64,000 nucleotides of DNA, from assembly GCA_944319735.1 (NCBI GenBank), contig CALUEU010000001.1, positions 248,001 to 312,000 of the forward strand. The letters run 5' to 3'. The stretch is from an uncultured Methanomassiliicoccus sp. (lineage in GTDB: Archaea > Thermoplasmatota > Thermoplasmata > Methanomassiliicoccales > Methanomassiliicoccaceae). The notes below the pieces were generated by a model, which saw only the letters and a program-made list of their open reading frames with translations, was not told the origin of the DNA and did no database searches. This document shows, piece after piece, positions 9,720 to 18,824 of the stretch. Made by a program: the position numbers and the translations under genes. Positions within the stretch are counted from its first letter, which is position 1. Each line of letters starts with the position of its first letter.

Positions 9720-9768
9720 ATATACGGTTGATTGAAATAGTATCAGCAGTTAGTAAATTGGGAGCCCA

Positions 9769-10623
9769 ATGGCTGAGTATGTAAAGGTATGTTCCAACTG
9801 TGGAAGCAGAGATATTGAAATGTCAAGAGACATAGGATATGTTCCTGGCCTTACTGGCAGTGAAAGATATTTCTGCAGATCGTGCGGATATGAATCTGCT
9901 CCTTTGCTGATAGATGTGTCAAATGCAGAAGAGGATCTTCAAAAAGATAGTTTTTACAAAATATCGCTGATTCCAATAAATACTATAGACCAGGATGTGG
10001 AAAACATTGTATCGGAGATACAGTGGAATGGTAAAGAATACACTACTACCGGCAAGCACGCGGTGCTTGATCAGTACAGACATACCATAAAGGGTAATGA
10101 ATACTCAAATACAATCATTCTTGATCTAAAAGGAATCAAAACTGGACATCCCAATTACAAAATAATGAAAAGTGTTGTGAAGCCCAAATATAACATCTGG
10201 TTAGATATCGGAATACATAATGACGGTGACATATTTGATGCATTTACATTAGATGCAAACAGAGTCATATGCAGCAGTATCTGTGTTTCATCAATGCAAA
10301 TTTATGAAGAAGCGTTTGCTTTGTCAGATAATGTGCTTCCATGCATCTGCATATATGATGATAAAGTAGAGTGGAAATCGTCAGATAATGAAAAAAATGT
10401 ATATCGCGTGATTGAAAGTCTTAAAAAAATAGGGTATGATGAGATTATTCTCATTGATTTGAAGCGCCTTGGCAGAAATGAAGGGGCAGACATATCTTAT
10501 GCATCCAGAGTTTCAGAAACATTTTCTAACATAATCTTCGGCGGAGGAATACGCGAAGAAGATGTATTAAATTTTAAAAAACTGAAACTCAGAGGAATTA
10601 TACTTGATCCAGAATTTAACTAA
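9769..10623 (+). CDS. HisA/HisF-like barrel protein with N-terminal zinc ribbon
   Basis: 284 residues. The first 45 carry two CxxC pairs (C8-x2-C11 and C36-x2-C39) forming a zinc ribbon. The rest matches the archaeal HisA-related (beta/alpha)8 family: NTIILDLKGIKTGHPN, then IWLDIGIHNDGDIFDA, and near the end DEIILIDLKRLGRNEG and IIFGGGIREEDV, which correspond to the phosphate-binding and substrate strands of HisA. The paired catalytic aspartates of true HisA are not convincingly placed, so it is likely a paralogue with another role rather than the histidine-pathway isomerase. GGGAG stands 6 bases before the start. The 3' end interlocks by 4 bp with the NikR-like gene. Confidence 0.7.
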   Translation: MAEYVKVCSNCGSRDIEMSRDIGYVPGLTGSERYFCRSCGYESAPLLIDVSNAEEDLQKDSFYKISLIPINTIDQDVENIVSEIQWNGKEYTTTGKHAVLDQYRHTIKGNEYSNTIILDLKGIKTGHPNYKIMKSVVKPKYNIWLDIGIHNDGDIFDAFTLDANRVICSSICVSSMQIYEEAFALSDNVLPCICIYDDKVEWKSSDNEKNVYRVIESLKKIGYDEIILIDLKRLGRNEGADISYASRVSETFSNIIFGGGIREEDVLNFKKLKLRGIILDPEFN

Positions 10624-10997
10624 AGTATGGTGATGTTAATCCTCACATCCTTCTGCGCAGATAAATTGCAGAAGAGATCTTTTATTTCTGAAGAGGGTCC
10701 ATCCAGCACGATCTGTTCAACACATTTCCCGTTGACGTGTGTATGCATTGATGAGTGTACAACGTCAGCATAATCATGGACTATGTCATGGACATGGTGC
10801 TTCTTTTTGTCAGAATAAAGGATTGTTACAATGCAGCTTATTTTTTCACCAGTATCGGGTATGCATTTCTTAGTGGAAATAAAATCTCGGATAGCATCGC
10901 GCATTGCATCAGATCTTGACGAGAAGCCAGCATCTTTTGAAGCACCGTCAAACTCTTGTAATTCTTCTTCTGGAATAGATATGCTAATAACCACCAT
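10620..10997 (-). CDS. NikR-like nickel-responsive ribbon-helix-helix regulator
   Basis: 125 residues. An RHH domain (ISISIPEEELQEFDGASKDA, then SRSDAMRDAIRDFI) is joined to an ACT-type ligand domain. Candidate nickel ligands are visible: histidines in KKHHVHDIVHDY, then H-T-H and a Cys in MHTHVNGKCVE. In E. coli NikR the second His of H-x-H and the Cys are six residues apart; here they are five, a one-residue deletion. Nickel control would suit a methanogen, which needs Ni for F430 and hydrogenase. I place the start at the ATG at 10997; an ATG at 11015 would add six residues. Confidence 0.78.
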   Translation of the reverse strand: MVVISISIPEEELQEFDGASKDAGFSSRSDAMRDAIRDFISTKKCIPDTGEKISCIVTILYSDKKKHHVHDIVHDYADVVHSSMHTHVNGKCVEQIVLDGPSSEIKDLFCNLSAQKDVRINITIL

Positions 10998-11018
10998 TGT
11001 TCCACTGTGCCACATGGT

Positions 11019-11576
11019 TTAATGCGATCTTTCTACAACAAGTTTACGGCCTGCCTCTCTCGCTTCTTCTAATGCAAATGGAGCGTCTAGAATGGATCCT
11101 GGTTCCTCAAAGCCAGGGAATAATAGAGATTTTTCCTGATGGAAACCTAACGTCTTAAAAAAAATACGAATCGTTTTCTCTACACAAACAAAGTCGGTAT
11201 TTAGTCTTGCAGCTACAGAGATGAATAATCCTTTCTTTGAATGACTTTGGTCCAAATTATTAGACCATAAAAACTGCCCCCTGTCAATAAATGTCTTCAT
11301 CCAGGAGGAAATGCTTTCAAAATAAATTGGAGATGTTAGAATTACTGCATCGGCTCTGCCTATGCAATCATAAATCTCCGAAATATAATCATCAATGTTA
11401 CATGAACCTGTATCTGCACATCTGCCACATCCAAGACATCCTGAGCAGACTGAATCAGATAGATAGAACTTTTTAACTTCGGCGCCGTTAGAGGCAGAAC
11501 CTTCTAATACAGCATCCAGTAGTAAATCTGTATTCCCATTCTTTCTTGGACTTCCAGAAATCCCGATTACAAGCAT
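11019..11576 (-). CDS. NADPH-dependent FMN reductase / iron-sulfur flavoprotein
   Basis: 185 residues from the ATG at 11576, where the flavodoxin-like fold begins at once (LVIGISGSPRKNGNTD, the FMN phosphate loop). A compact cysteine motif C-x2-C-x2-C-x5-C (CSGCLGCGRC...GSCNIDD) follows, as in archaeal iron-sulfur flavoproteins that carry one [4Fe-4S] cluster next to FMN. SPIYFESISSWMKTFIDR is the family's second flavin contact. It probably moves electrons between ferredoxin-type partners. A frame opening 14 codons upstream exists but lacks a family-like extension. The NikR-like gene follows closely on the same strand. Confidence 0.85.
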   Translation of the reverse strand: MLVIGISGSPRKNGNTDLLLDAVLEGSASNGAEVKKFYLSDSVCSGCLGCGRCADTGSCNIDDYISEIYDCIGRADAVILTSPIYFESISSWMKTFIDRGQFLWSNNLDQSHSKKGLFISVAARLNTDFVCVEKTIRIFFKTLGFHQEKSLLFPGFEEPGSILDAPFALEEAREAGRKLVVERSH

Positions 11577-11693
11577 CGTAAGATGTATGCATCGTGATGA
11601 TTTACTACTTTCCGGCATACATATATTTTAAGACACAGTTGTCAAAGTTCACCGAGAAGATACAAATAGCCGTCCATGGTTAGGGTGGATTAA

Positions 11694-12758
11694 ATGGATG
11701 AAAGTAATTTTTGTAAAGTTCGTTCGATTCTTTTTCCCAGGAACGTACTGATGGGACATGGCGTAATAAATGACATTCCCGAAATGTGTAAAAATTTCGA
11801 TCTGTCTGGAACCGCAGCAATTATTACAGGTGACAAAACAAAAGATGTAGCGGCAGACTCGATATCTTCACATCTTAAATCAAATAATTATGATGTAACT
11901 ACAATCAGCATAGGAGCTGCTACCAGAGAAAATTTGCAAGAGGTAGTGGACCTGGCTAAAGACAGTCATGCTAATTTTTTAATAGGAGTGGGAGGCGGCT
12001 CCAAAATAGATCTTGCTAAAATGGCAGCTAAAGAGCTGGATATTGAGTTTATTTCAGTGCCAACCTCGGCATCTCATGACGGCATAGCATCTGGCAGAGC
12101 CTCCATAAAAGGTCCTGACGGACCAATATCTATGGACGCTAAGACTCCGTTGGGAGTAGTTGCAGATACGAGTGTCATCGTAAAAGCACCTTTTAGACTA
12201 CTTGTAGCTGGGTGTGCAGATGTAATTTCAAACATAACTGCTATTAAAGACTGGGAATATGCTGAAAGACTCCTTGGTGAAGAGTTCTCAAGATCTGCAT
12301 GTGCCATGGCACTTTACACCTCAGAAGCAATGATTGAATCTGCTGATTTAATAAAACCCGGAGTTGAAGAAAGTGTCTGGGTTGCTTTAAAACCAATTAT
12401 TGTATCAGGAGTTTCAATGTCTGTAGCTGGCTCATCCAGGCCAACTAGTGGATCAGAACACATGTTTTCCCATGCTTTGGATATGATTGCTCCAGGTAGG
12501 GCTCTCCATGGAGAGCAATGTGGAGTAGGCTGCATCATGATGATGTATTTGCATGGTGGGAACTGGATGGGCATAAGGGATGCATTAATCAAATTAGGCG
12601 CTCCCACAACAGCAAGAGAATTGGGAATCACAAAAGAAGAGATTATCGAAGCTCTTACAACAGCTCACAAAATTCGTGATAGATTTACGATACTTGGTCG
12701 TCAAGGTCTCACGTACGAAGCTGCGGAGAGACTGGCTAAAATCACAAAAGTCATTTGA
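11694..12758 (+). CDS. egsA: sn-glycerol-1-phosphate dehydrogenase
   Basis: 354 residues. This NAD(P)H-dependent enzyme reduces dihydroxyacetone phosphate to sn-glycerol-1-phosphate, the stereo-specific backbone of archaeal ether lipids. The nucleotide loop GVGGGSKIDLAK (near residue 105), VPTSASHDGIASGRAS, and the zinc ligands in GSEHMFSHALD and HGEQCGVG are all intact. Length is normal for the family. The UPF0179 gene begins 10 bp downstream, so both are likely co-transcribed. Its presence marks the host as an archaeon. Confidence 0.97.
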   Translation: MDESNFCKVRSILFPRNVLMGHGVINDIPEMCKNFDLSGTAAIITGDKTKDVAADSISSHLKSNNYDVTTISIGAATRENLQEVVDLAKDSHANFLIGVGGGSKIDLAKMAAKELDIEFISVPTSASHDGIASGRASIKGPDGPISMDAKTPLGVVADTSVIVKAPFRLLVAGCADVISNITAIKDWEYAERLLGEEFSRSACAMALYTSEAMIESADLIKPGVEESVWVALKPIIVSGVSMSVAGSSRPTSGSEHMFSHALDMIAPGRALHGEQCGVGCIMMMYLHGGNWMGIRDALIKLGAPTTARELGITKEEIIEALTTAHKIRDRFTILGRQGLTYEAAERLAKITKVI

Positions 12759-12768
12759 GGGATTAAAA

Positions 12769-13194
12769 ATGGTAGTCGTTACATTAATAGGAGAAGATTT
12801 TGCAGAAGTTGGAAAAACTTTTGTCTTTCGCGGCCCAATAACTGAGTGCAGAGATTGCAAATTAAAAGGCATCTGCTTCAATCTTGATGCTGGCTGCCGA
12901 TATTGTGTAAAAGAAGTGAGGGATGTTCATCATGAATGTCGCATTCATGAGAGTGGTGTATGTGCAGCAGAAGTTGAGAAATTAAATATAAACGGAGCAG
13001 TTCCAAAAAAATATGCACTGGAGGGATCCACACTATCATTTAATCCAACTGATTGCAACCAGATTGGATGTGAAAATTATAGATTGTGTCATCCAACAGG
13101 TGTCACTAAAGGTATGCGCTTCAAAATAATCTCTGCCGGTGAAGAACTTAACTGTCCTGCCGGGCAGAGAATGATAAAAGTAGTTTTAGAATGA
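12769..13194 (+). CDS. UPF0179 family protein
   Basis: 141 residues of the archaeal UPF0179 family, function unknown. It contains many cysteines in pairs: C-x2-C (CRDCKLKGIC), CRYC, a Cys-rich middle HHECRIHESGVC, and two later ones in the QIGCENYRLCHP block, suggesting one or two metal sites. The start at 12769 follows GAGGGATTAAA; a longer frame that overlaps egsA by 80 bp is not needed. It trails egsA by 10 bp. Confidence 0.85.
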   Translation: MVVVTLIGEDFAEVGKTFVFRGPITECRDCKLKGICFNLDAGCRYCVKEVRDVHHECRIHESGVCAAEVEKLNINGAVPKKYALEGSTLSFNPTDCNQIGCENYRLCHPTGVTKGMRFKIISAGEELNCPAGQRMIKVVLE

Positions 13195-13205
13195 GTTTGT
13201 AAGTT

Positions 13206-14114
13206 TCACCGGAAACTTTCTCCGGTGAGACGCTCAAACATTTCAATATACAGGTCCTGAACTTTCCTTATCCATTCGTTAGGAAGTGCTGGAATATCAG
13301 GTTCGGGTTGTCCATTTTTCCTTGCAGCCATTAAATTATCAAAGTAGCCTGTTTCTCTGTAATACTGCCTTACTGCTTCTTTAGATAACTCTACACATTT
13401 TCCAGCTGCGTAAGCGTCTTCGTCCCACCAGCGGTCTTCATCAGAAGTTCCGAATGTGTCTATCAGCATAATATTACGCTGGGAATCCATTGCAAACTCT
13501 TTCTTCCCGTCCACATGGATGAGCATTCTTTCACCGACTTCTGATGCGATTATATCATCAATCTTTGCTACAAGATCAAATACATCATCAAGTTCTTTTT
13601 CTGTTAAACCAGATAACTCTAGAGCTTCTTTTCTTGTAAGAAGCCTGTCGACTTTTTCGAGCTTTGTTGTAGTTTCATAATATGGAGTCGGGAGCTTTTC
13701 TCCATACTTCACTTCATGATCTTTTTCAAATCCAAGATCTGAAGCAGATATCTCGCCTGAACGAACCCTGTCAAACAGAGATCCAGCTACATAATGCCTA
13801 GAAATGAATTCCAAAGGAATTAGATAATTAACAGTCGATGTGTTTATCTTGCTTGTGTCTTCGATAACATCGACTCTTTTTACCCTCATACGGTTAGGCG
13901 GGATTAACTCAGTAAAATGAGTCTTAATACCTGCTTTGCGGCATACTTGGAACCAGAATGCTGCGGTCCTGCAGAGGGTTTCTCCTTTGCCTGGAATGTT
14001 GGAGGGTATTATCTTATCGAATACAGAAATATTGTCAGTAAAGACAAATTCTAAGGTATCGTCATCTACTTCATAAACTTCCTTTACTTTACCGGTTCGT
14101 AATAAGTTCATCAC
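13206..14114 (-). CDS. purC: Phosphoribosylaminoimidazole-succinocarboxamide synthase
   Basis: 302 residues. The enzyme joins aspartate to CAIR with ATP, giving SAICAR in purine synthesis. Recognisable are the opening LLRTGKVKEVYEVDDD (ATP-binding strand pair), VFDKIIPSNIPGKGETLC, and the metal/substrate segment IMLIDTFGTSDEDRWW. The length matches the longer, eukaryote-like PurC type. It stands alone on the minus strand and converges on UPF0179 with 11 bp between stops. A 216-bp gap upstream, AT-rich and without genes, holds the promoter. Confidence 0.95.
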   Translation of the reverse strand: MMNLLRTGKVKEVYEVDDDTLEFVFTDNISVFDKIIPSNIPGKGETLCRTAAFWFQVCRKAGIKTHFTELIPPNRMRVKRVDVIEDTSKINTSTVNYLIPLEFISRHYVAGSLFDRVRSGEISASDLGFEKDHEVKYGEKLPTPYYETTTKLEKVDRLLTRKEALELSGLTEKELDDVFDLVAKIDDIIASEVGERMLIHVDGKKEFAMDSQRNIMLIDTFGTSDEDRWWDEDAYAAGKCVELSKEAVRQYYRETGYFDNLMAARKNGQPEPDIPALPNEWIRKVQDLYIEMFERLTGESFR

Positions 14115-14330
14115 TAGCTCCCCAAGCGAAGAGATTTATGGCAGTATATGAGGTTTTTGCATAAGCTTCACAATAACTCACGCATTTCGCAAAAACAGCA
14201 GTATAATTGACCTAAATTGCAGCATGATATTAGTTTACCAGTTTTTAGACGTCAACATCAAGTAAGTAACGCATTGCGACCATAGTCTTACGAAAGTATA
14301 ATGTCACTAATCCTCTAAAAACTTAGACTA

Positions 14331-15374
14331 ATGGCTCTTGAAGCTGATGAGACTGATTCTTTATCCCACATGCTGGCACTCAAAGACATATGGAACGAAT
14401 TGCTGAAATCGAGCGGAGAAGATTCTTTTTTTCTATCCCTGCCATGGCTAAAAACATGGTGGGATGTTTTTGGAGCAGAATACAAATTAAAGTGCATAAC
14501 TGTTAAAGAAAACGGAGAAGTTGTGGGTATAGGGCCATTTGCAGTTTCCTCAAGAGGCCGGGTTATATCTTGGAGAAAGGTTTTATTTATTGGAACTGGA
14601 CCGTCTGATCGATGTGGAATTATTGCAAAAGATGGTCGGAGAGATATCCATATGGCAATTTGGGACTATCTAAAGTCAACAGATAATTGGGATGTTATAG
14701 AACTCAGAGATATGACCTCCACGAATCCAACCTTCATAAACGCAAAATCGGCTTTTCCAGAAGCAGAACATATCGCAAGCCAGTCTCCATATATCGACGT
14801 GTCGTGCGGATATTCAGAGTATATGGCTAACCTCTCAAAAAACATGAGATATAATATTGGGCGATCCAAACGAAAGATTGAGAGCGTGGGCGGACGGTTT
14901 ACATCCAGAAAAGGGGATGAGAAATGCGAAGAAGGAATGAAAATGCTTCAAAAGCTCAGCAATGCCAGATGGGAAGGAGATAATGTTTTAAAACTTCCTA
15001 ACATGATGAAGTTTGCTGAAAAAGTTTCCAAGATACAAGGTGAGTTAGGAAGCACGATATTTCATTCAATTGATGTTGATGATACTCCAATAGCAATATC
15101 CATGGGCTTTGAGGATAAAAACCGGTACATGTATTATCTTTCTGGTTTTGATCCAGAATACGCAAAGATGTCTCCTGGATATGTGCTTATCTCTGAAATA
15201 ATACACGAATGTTGTCTAAACAAAGTTGGAGAAGTGGATATGCTGAGAGGTACTGAAGGATACAAGTATAGATTCAATGCGATTGACAGGATGCAAGCTA
15301 CAATGAGGATCGTCAACAAAGGTGTATTGAGGGGTGTTGAATCAAGATTTAGAGAAGAGCAGCTTACACCCTAA
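14331..15374 (+). CDS. CelD/BcsL-type GNAT acyltransferase
   Basis: 347 residues with the two-lobed GNAT architecture of CelD-like proteins (FemAB-related). Diagnostic stretches are FFLSLPWLKTWWDVFG near the N-terminus, SKNMRYNIGRSKRKIE in the middle, and PGYVLISEIIHECC plus MLRGTEGYKYRFNA at the acceptor end. These enzymes acylate sugars or glycan precursors in the cytoplasm; the acyl group here is unknown. It opens the glycan locus, and a paralogue of the same family (29859-30968) closes it. Its last 11 bp overlap the convergent PIG-L gene. Confidence 0.85.
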   Translation: MALEADETDSLSHMLALKDIWNELLKSSGEDSFFLSLPWLKTWWDVFGAEYKLKCITVKENGEVVGIGPFAVSSRGRVISWRKVLFIGTGPSDRCGIIAKDGRRDIHMAIWDYLKSTDNWDVIELRDMTSTNPTFINAKSAFPEAEHIASQSPYIDVSCGYSEYMANLSKNMRYNIGRSKRKIESVGGRFTSRKGDEKCEEGMKMLQKLSNARWEGDNVLKLPNMMKFAEKVSKIQGELGSTIFHSIDVDDTPIAISMGFEDKNRYMYYLSGFDPEYAKMSPGYVLISEIIHECCLNKVGEVDMLRGTEGYKYRFNAIDRMQATMRIVNKGVLRGVESRFREEQLTP

Positions 15375-16098
15375 ACATCTTTTTTAGATCTTTACCTGGC
15401 ATGTATAAAAACGACTCTGCATAACCGTTTAATCTATTCATTGCAGCCCTGTATTCATTTATTCCTCTTACCATTCTGACATAATCAATATCTTCCATTT
15501 GAGTGCCATGCATCCTGATAACGCTGAGTTTCTTTTCCATCGTTTCAGATATTGGCACTACCAGATTCGGCATTAAAGCGCCCCAGACCTCATACATGAG
15601 AACATTTATGCTATCGTCATTCTCCAGAAGGTCTGCAACAGCATGGAACGTTCTTAGATGCTCATCATGATTTTCAAACGGAGACGGAACCAAGATTGTA
15701 TCTGGTTCAAATGTGAAAATTTCATCGGAGATTATACTCTTAAGATCTGCAGCGTTAGGAAACGAAGTTTTGTTTAATCTGCAGTTGAGGATTTCACTTT
15801 CTCTGATTGCTGCATTTATTTCAGATAATCTTTCATCTGGAGTAAAATTACCAGTCTGCATAGATGTATAGACTATTCGTATTTCCGAACCGTTATCGTG
15901 AAGCTTAAGTAGTGTGCCCATACAACCTATTGCATCATCATCGGGGTGGGGAGAGATTACCAAAAATCTATTTCCTGGAGGAATGTCCATCACCTTAGGA
16001 TCCCAGGTAGTTCCTTCTAGAGAGTCCATTACTCCAAATCTTCTCCTAAGTTTCTCCGTTATGAACTTTAACTCTAACGACGCGCTATGTATACCCAC
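15364..16098 (-). CDS. PIG-L (LmbE) family deacetylase
   Basis: 244 residues. VISPHPDDDAIGCMG carries the zinc-binding H-P-D-D motif and HDEHLRTFHAV supplies the third ligand, so the active site looks intact. Members remove acetyl groups from N-acetylglucosamine-type sugars on lipid or small-molecule carriers. Placed in a glycan locus next to acyltransferases, it likely trims an amino sugar. The first 45 residues precede the catalytic core and have no clear counterpart. It is divergent from the glycosyltransferase at 16148, whose start lies 49 bp away. Confidence 0.9.
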   Translation of the reverse strand: MGIHSASLELKFITEKLRRRFGVMDSLEGTTWDPKVMDIPPGNRFLVISPHPDDDAIGCMGTLLKLHDNGSEIRIVYTSMQTGNFTPDERLSEINAAIRESEILNCRLNKTSFPNAADLKSIISDEIFTFEPDTILVPSPFENHDEHLRTFHAVADLLENDDSINVLMYEVWGALMPNLVVPISETMEKKLSVIRMHGTQMEDIDYVRMVRGINEYRAAMNRLNGYAESFLYMPGKDLKKMFRV

Positions 16099-16147
16099 AT
16101 TGAATATACTGAAAGGTTCCCTTAATAAATTAACCGGAGGAATTTTC

Positions 16148-17149
16148 CTGAAAACCGCAATTATTGCACTAAATGACTATTCTCAAGTCAAAGGAGGCAC
16201 GGAAGTATTTACCAAACATCTACAGACAGTATTTCCTGAGTCCACGGTGGTAAGTGCACCACAGAATGTAGGACAAGTCTTTGAAAAAATAGGTTTTCAA
16301 AATGAGTACCGATCTTGGAAAGCCGGGAAAAAGTTTCTAAACATTAATGATCAATTTGATGCTGTTTTCAGAAACTCATATGCCGGCTGGAATGTTAAGA
16401 CTGAGTCTCCACTAATAAATGTGTTTCACTTCACATATTATGGGTTTTCACAGGAGGCCATGCAGGGATCAAAAGGCCATTTTCAAGCTAAATATGTCTC
16501 ACCTTTTTTTGAAAAGCTCTGTTTGAATAATGGAGTGAATATTGCAGTCAGCGCAAAAGTTCAGAGAGAATTGAAAAAATACTACAAGAAAGAATCCAGA
16601 GTTATTGAAAATGCTGTTCCAGACATATTTCATAACATTCCTAGGGAAAAAGCCAGAAAAGAACTTGGCATAGATTATTCTGGACCACTGGGAATATTTG
16701 TCGGGCGCACAGATCGGACTAAAGGTTTTGATATTGTATTAAAAATTTCTAAAAATATAAAAATAATATGTGTTACTCCAAGCAATAGGCAAAGTACAGA
16801 TAACATAATCGTAAGAACAAATGTGGAATATGAAAATATGCCAAAATACTATTCTGCTGCTGACTTCTTAATATTTCCTTCAAGATATGAGTCATCTGGC
16901 TACTCTGTCATGGAAGCCATTAAGTGTGGAATTCCAGTAGTAGCTTCAAAAACAGGAATACTTGAAGATATTGATCCAAATGAAGTTGGTGCAATAGTTG
17001 ACATTGATGATGATGAAGGGTACATAAAAGGAGTTCAACAAGTCATTAAATCTAACTTTACTCCTTCTTCAGAAATTAGTAAACGATTTTCGATGGAAAG
17101 ATTCAAAAAAGAATATTTGGATCTCGTGAAAGAAGTTGGAGAGCTATAG
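16148..17149 (+). CDS. GT4 family glycosyltransferase, apparent CTG start
   Basis: 333 residues, GT-B fold. The N-domain glycine loop is KGGTEVFTKHL and the C-domain carries LGIFVGRTDRTKGFDIV, FPSRYESSGYSVMEAI (the E-x7-E type motif) and GIPVVASKTGI. The only strong ribosome site, GGAGG at 16136-16140, lies 7 bases before an in-frame CTG at 16148, and the protein then begins with the expected first strand LKTAIIALNDYS. No ATG stands nearby; a TTG at 16100 has no ribosome site, and longer forms would overlap the PIG-L gene antisense. Six bp of the 3' end overlap the convergent GT2 gene. Confidence 0.82.
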   Translation: MKTAIIALNDYSQVKGGTEVFTKHLQTVFPESTVVSAPQNVGQVFEKIGFQNEYRSWKAGKKFLNINDQFDAVFRNSYAGWNVKTESPLINVFHFTYYGFSQEAMQGSKGHFQAKYVSPFFEKLCLNNGVNIAVSAKVQRELKKYYKKESRVIENAVPDIFHNIPREKARKELGIDYSGPLGIFVGRTDRTKGFDIVLKISKNIKIICVTPSNRQSTDNIIVRTNVEYENMPKYYSAADFLIFPSRYESSGYSVMEAIKCGIPVVASKTGILEDIDPNEVGAIVDIDDDEGYIKGVQQVIKSNFTPSSEISKRFSMERFKKEYLDLVKEVGEL

Positions 17150-18064
17150 ATGTTTTCTACTGGCTCCATCTTTCCAACCTTTCAGGAGTCCAACTGCTTC
17201 GAACACAGTTCCAACAGCAACTATGTAGATGGGCAGTTTACCTTCTGTTTCTTCTTTTTCCAAAATTCCCTTCGGAGCAACGCGTTTATTGATAAAATTA
17301 GACATTCTGCAATTCACATAGTGTTTAAATCTCATTTCTTCTCCAAAATGTTTACGTACTAAATATGAATTATTTCTGCCCCAAAGATATCTGAGTTTCA
17401 GATACCAGCGCACTCTATCTTTTCTATAGGATCCTTCACACCATTCATGCCTTACAGCCGCCGTATCTGAATAGGCTATCTTATAGCCTGATTTTACAAC
17501 TTTAAGACATGCATCTGTTTCATCCTGATGGAATTTAAAATATGGATCAAAGCCTCCTGCATCTATCAGAATTTGTCTCCTGAATGACATGTTACATCCC
17601 ACCATTACAGGATAAAGACCATCTAAGCATTCTTCTCTTGATTCGTCAAACCATCTTCCATCTGGAGCGACTGCGTTCTTTCCCATCGATAGGTTTCCAT
17701 TCATATCAAAAACAGGGCCTCCTACACCGCCAACTCTTTCATCGTTGTATGCATCAAGAATGGACTGTAACCAGCCTGGCTGTGCTACTGCGTCATCATC
17801 AATAAAGCAAACCACATCAGAAGTTGCCTCTGCTAAACCAAGATTTCTAGCAGATGATATTCCACCTAAGGTTTCCTGACGAATTAATTTGAGTTCTCCT
17901 TTTGTAGCTAGTAATTCCAGCATATCTCTTGTACCATCATTAGAGGGCCCATCAACAACGATGATCTCATCTGGTTTCGGTAACTGAGATTCTATAGATC
18001 TGAGACATTTTGTAAGCCATTGTATTCTATTATATGTACATACGATAATGGAGATCGAAGTCAT
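17144..18064 (-). CDS. GT2 family glycosyltransferase
   Basis: 306 residues, GT-A fold: ISIIVCTYNRIQWL at the start, VVDGPSNDGT, then the D-x-D-type metal site CFIDDDAVAQPGW and the acceptor-side MSFRRQILIDAGGFDPYF followed by HQDETDACLKV. Such enzymes transfer sugars from nucleotide donors to lipid-linked glycans; the donor cannot be told. The ATG at 18064 is 2 bp after the stop of the methyltransferase gene, with GGTGA upstream, so the two are coupled. A hydrophobic C-terminal stretch (IYIVAVGTVFEAVGLLKG) may touch the membrane. Confidence 0.9.
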   Translation of the reverse strand: MTSISIIVCTYNRIQWLTKCLRSIESQLPKPDEIIVVDGPSNDGTRDMLELLATKGELKLIRQETLGGISSARNLGLAEATSDVVCFIDDDAVAQPGWLQSILDAYNDERVGGVGGPVFDMNGNLSMGKNAVAPDGRWFDESREECLDGLYPVMVGCNMSFRRQILIDAGGFDPYFKFHQDETDACLKVVKSGYKIAYSDTAAVRHEWCEGSYRKDRVRWYLKLRYLWGRNNSYLVRKHFGEEMRFKHYVNCRMSNFINKRVAPKGILEKEETEGKLPIYIVAVGTVFEAVGLLKGWKDGASRKHL

Positions 18065-18065
18065 A

Positions 18066-18824
18066 TCATTCTTCACCTTTTTTAAGCTGCATCATCAAGT
18101 GCCAGCTTCTGCTACCATAATCTCTCTGGAAATCTGACTCTTCAATCCGCCTTATTGCATCTGACAATTTTTTAATGCCCATGCTGTCCGTAAACATTAA
18201 CGCATAGCCACACAAAGGATACAACAAAAGTCCTCCATAGTGTTTGTTTACGACGGTGTAGTGAGGAAGCATTTTCAGTAACTCTTCTGTCCTATAGTGT
18301 TTGTGTTCCAAGACAGAATCATTTTTTCCCAAGAGTATCTTTCGGCCTGCAGCAAATATTCTGGAACGCTGAGCGTCTATAAACCAAAATGAACCTTTAT
18401 GGGGCACAGAAATAATCAGATGCCCACCAGGTCTAAGAACACGATCTATCTCGCTTAAGGATTTTTCAGGATTTGGTACATGTTCCAGAACATCTAGCAT
18501 TGAAACTGTAGTGAATGATTCGTCCTCAAATGGCAGACTATCTGCACTTCCAAGAACGAAATCAAAGTCTGGATAACGTTTTCTTGCTTCAGCCATTGTT
18601 CTCGTATCTACATCCAGACCTACTGCTTTTGAGCAGCGACTGCCTACGGAACCTACTACTTCCCCGTCCGAACATCCAACATCCAGATATGTTTCTCCAT
18701 CAGACATCCATTCGGATAATATTCTTGTTCTTCCAAGCAGTCCGTTCTCAGAGCCATACACTACTTTGACTTTTGTAGTATGAGGTATTTGATAGGTATC
18801 TTGATCATTCAGTAGGGGGGACAT
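18066..18824 (-). CDS. SAM-dependent methyltransferase (class I)
   Basis: 252 residues. Motif I YLDVGCSDGEVV, the acidic end of strand 2 (GLDVDTRT), MLDVLEHVPNPEKSL and LRPGGHLIISVPH identify a class I Rossmann methyltransferase like those of the UbiE/Methyltransf_11 group. In this locus the substrate may be a sugar hydroxyl. The start is placed at the ATG at 18824, 20 bp inside the end of the DUF1616 gene; a GTG 33 bp further upstream is possible. Its stop lies 2 bp before the GT2 start. Confidence 0.87.
   Translation of the reverse strand: MSPLLNDQDTYQIPHTTKVKVVYGSENGLLGRTRILSEWMSDGETYLDVGCSDGEVVGSVGSRCSKAVGLDVDTRTMAEARKRYPDFDFVLGSADSLPFEDESFTTVSMLDVLEHVPNPEKSLSEIDRVLRPGGHLIISVPHKGSFWFIDAQRSRIFAAGRKILLGKNDSVLEHKHYRTEELLKMLPHYTVVNKHYGGLLLYPLCGYALMFTDSMGIKKLSDAIRRIEESDFQRDYGSRSWHLMMQLKKGEE

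Noticed and set aside
15914-16147. N-terminal extension of the GT4 glycosyltransferase back to an ATG at 15914
   Set aside because: It would be antisense to the conserved PIG-L coding sequence, has no GT4-like residues, and a strong ribosome site lies only before 16148.
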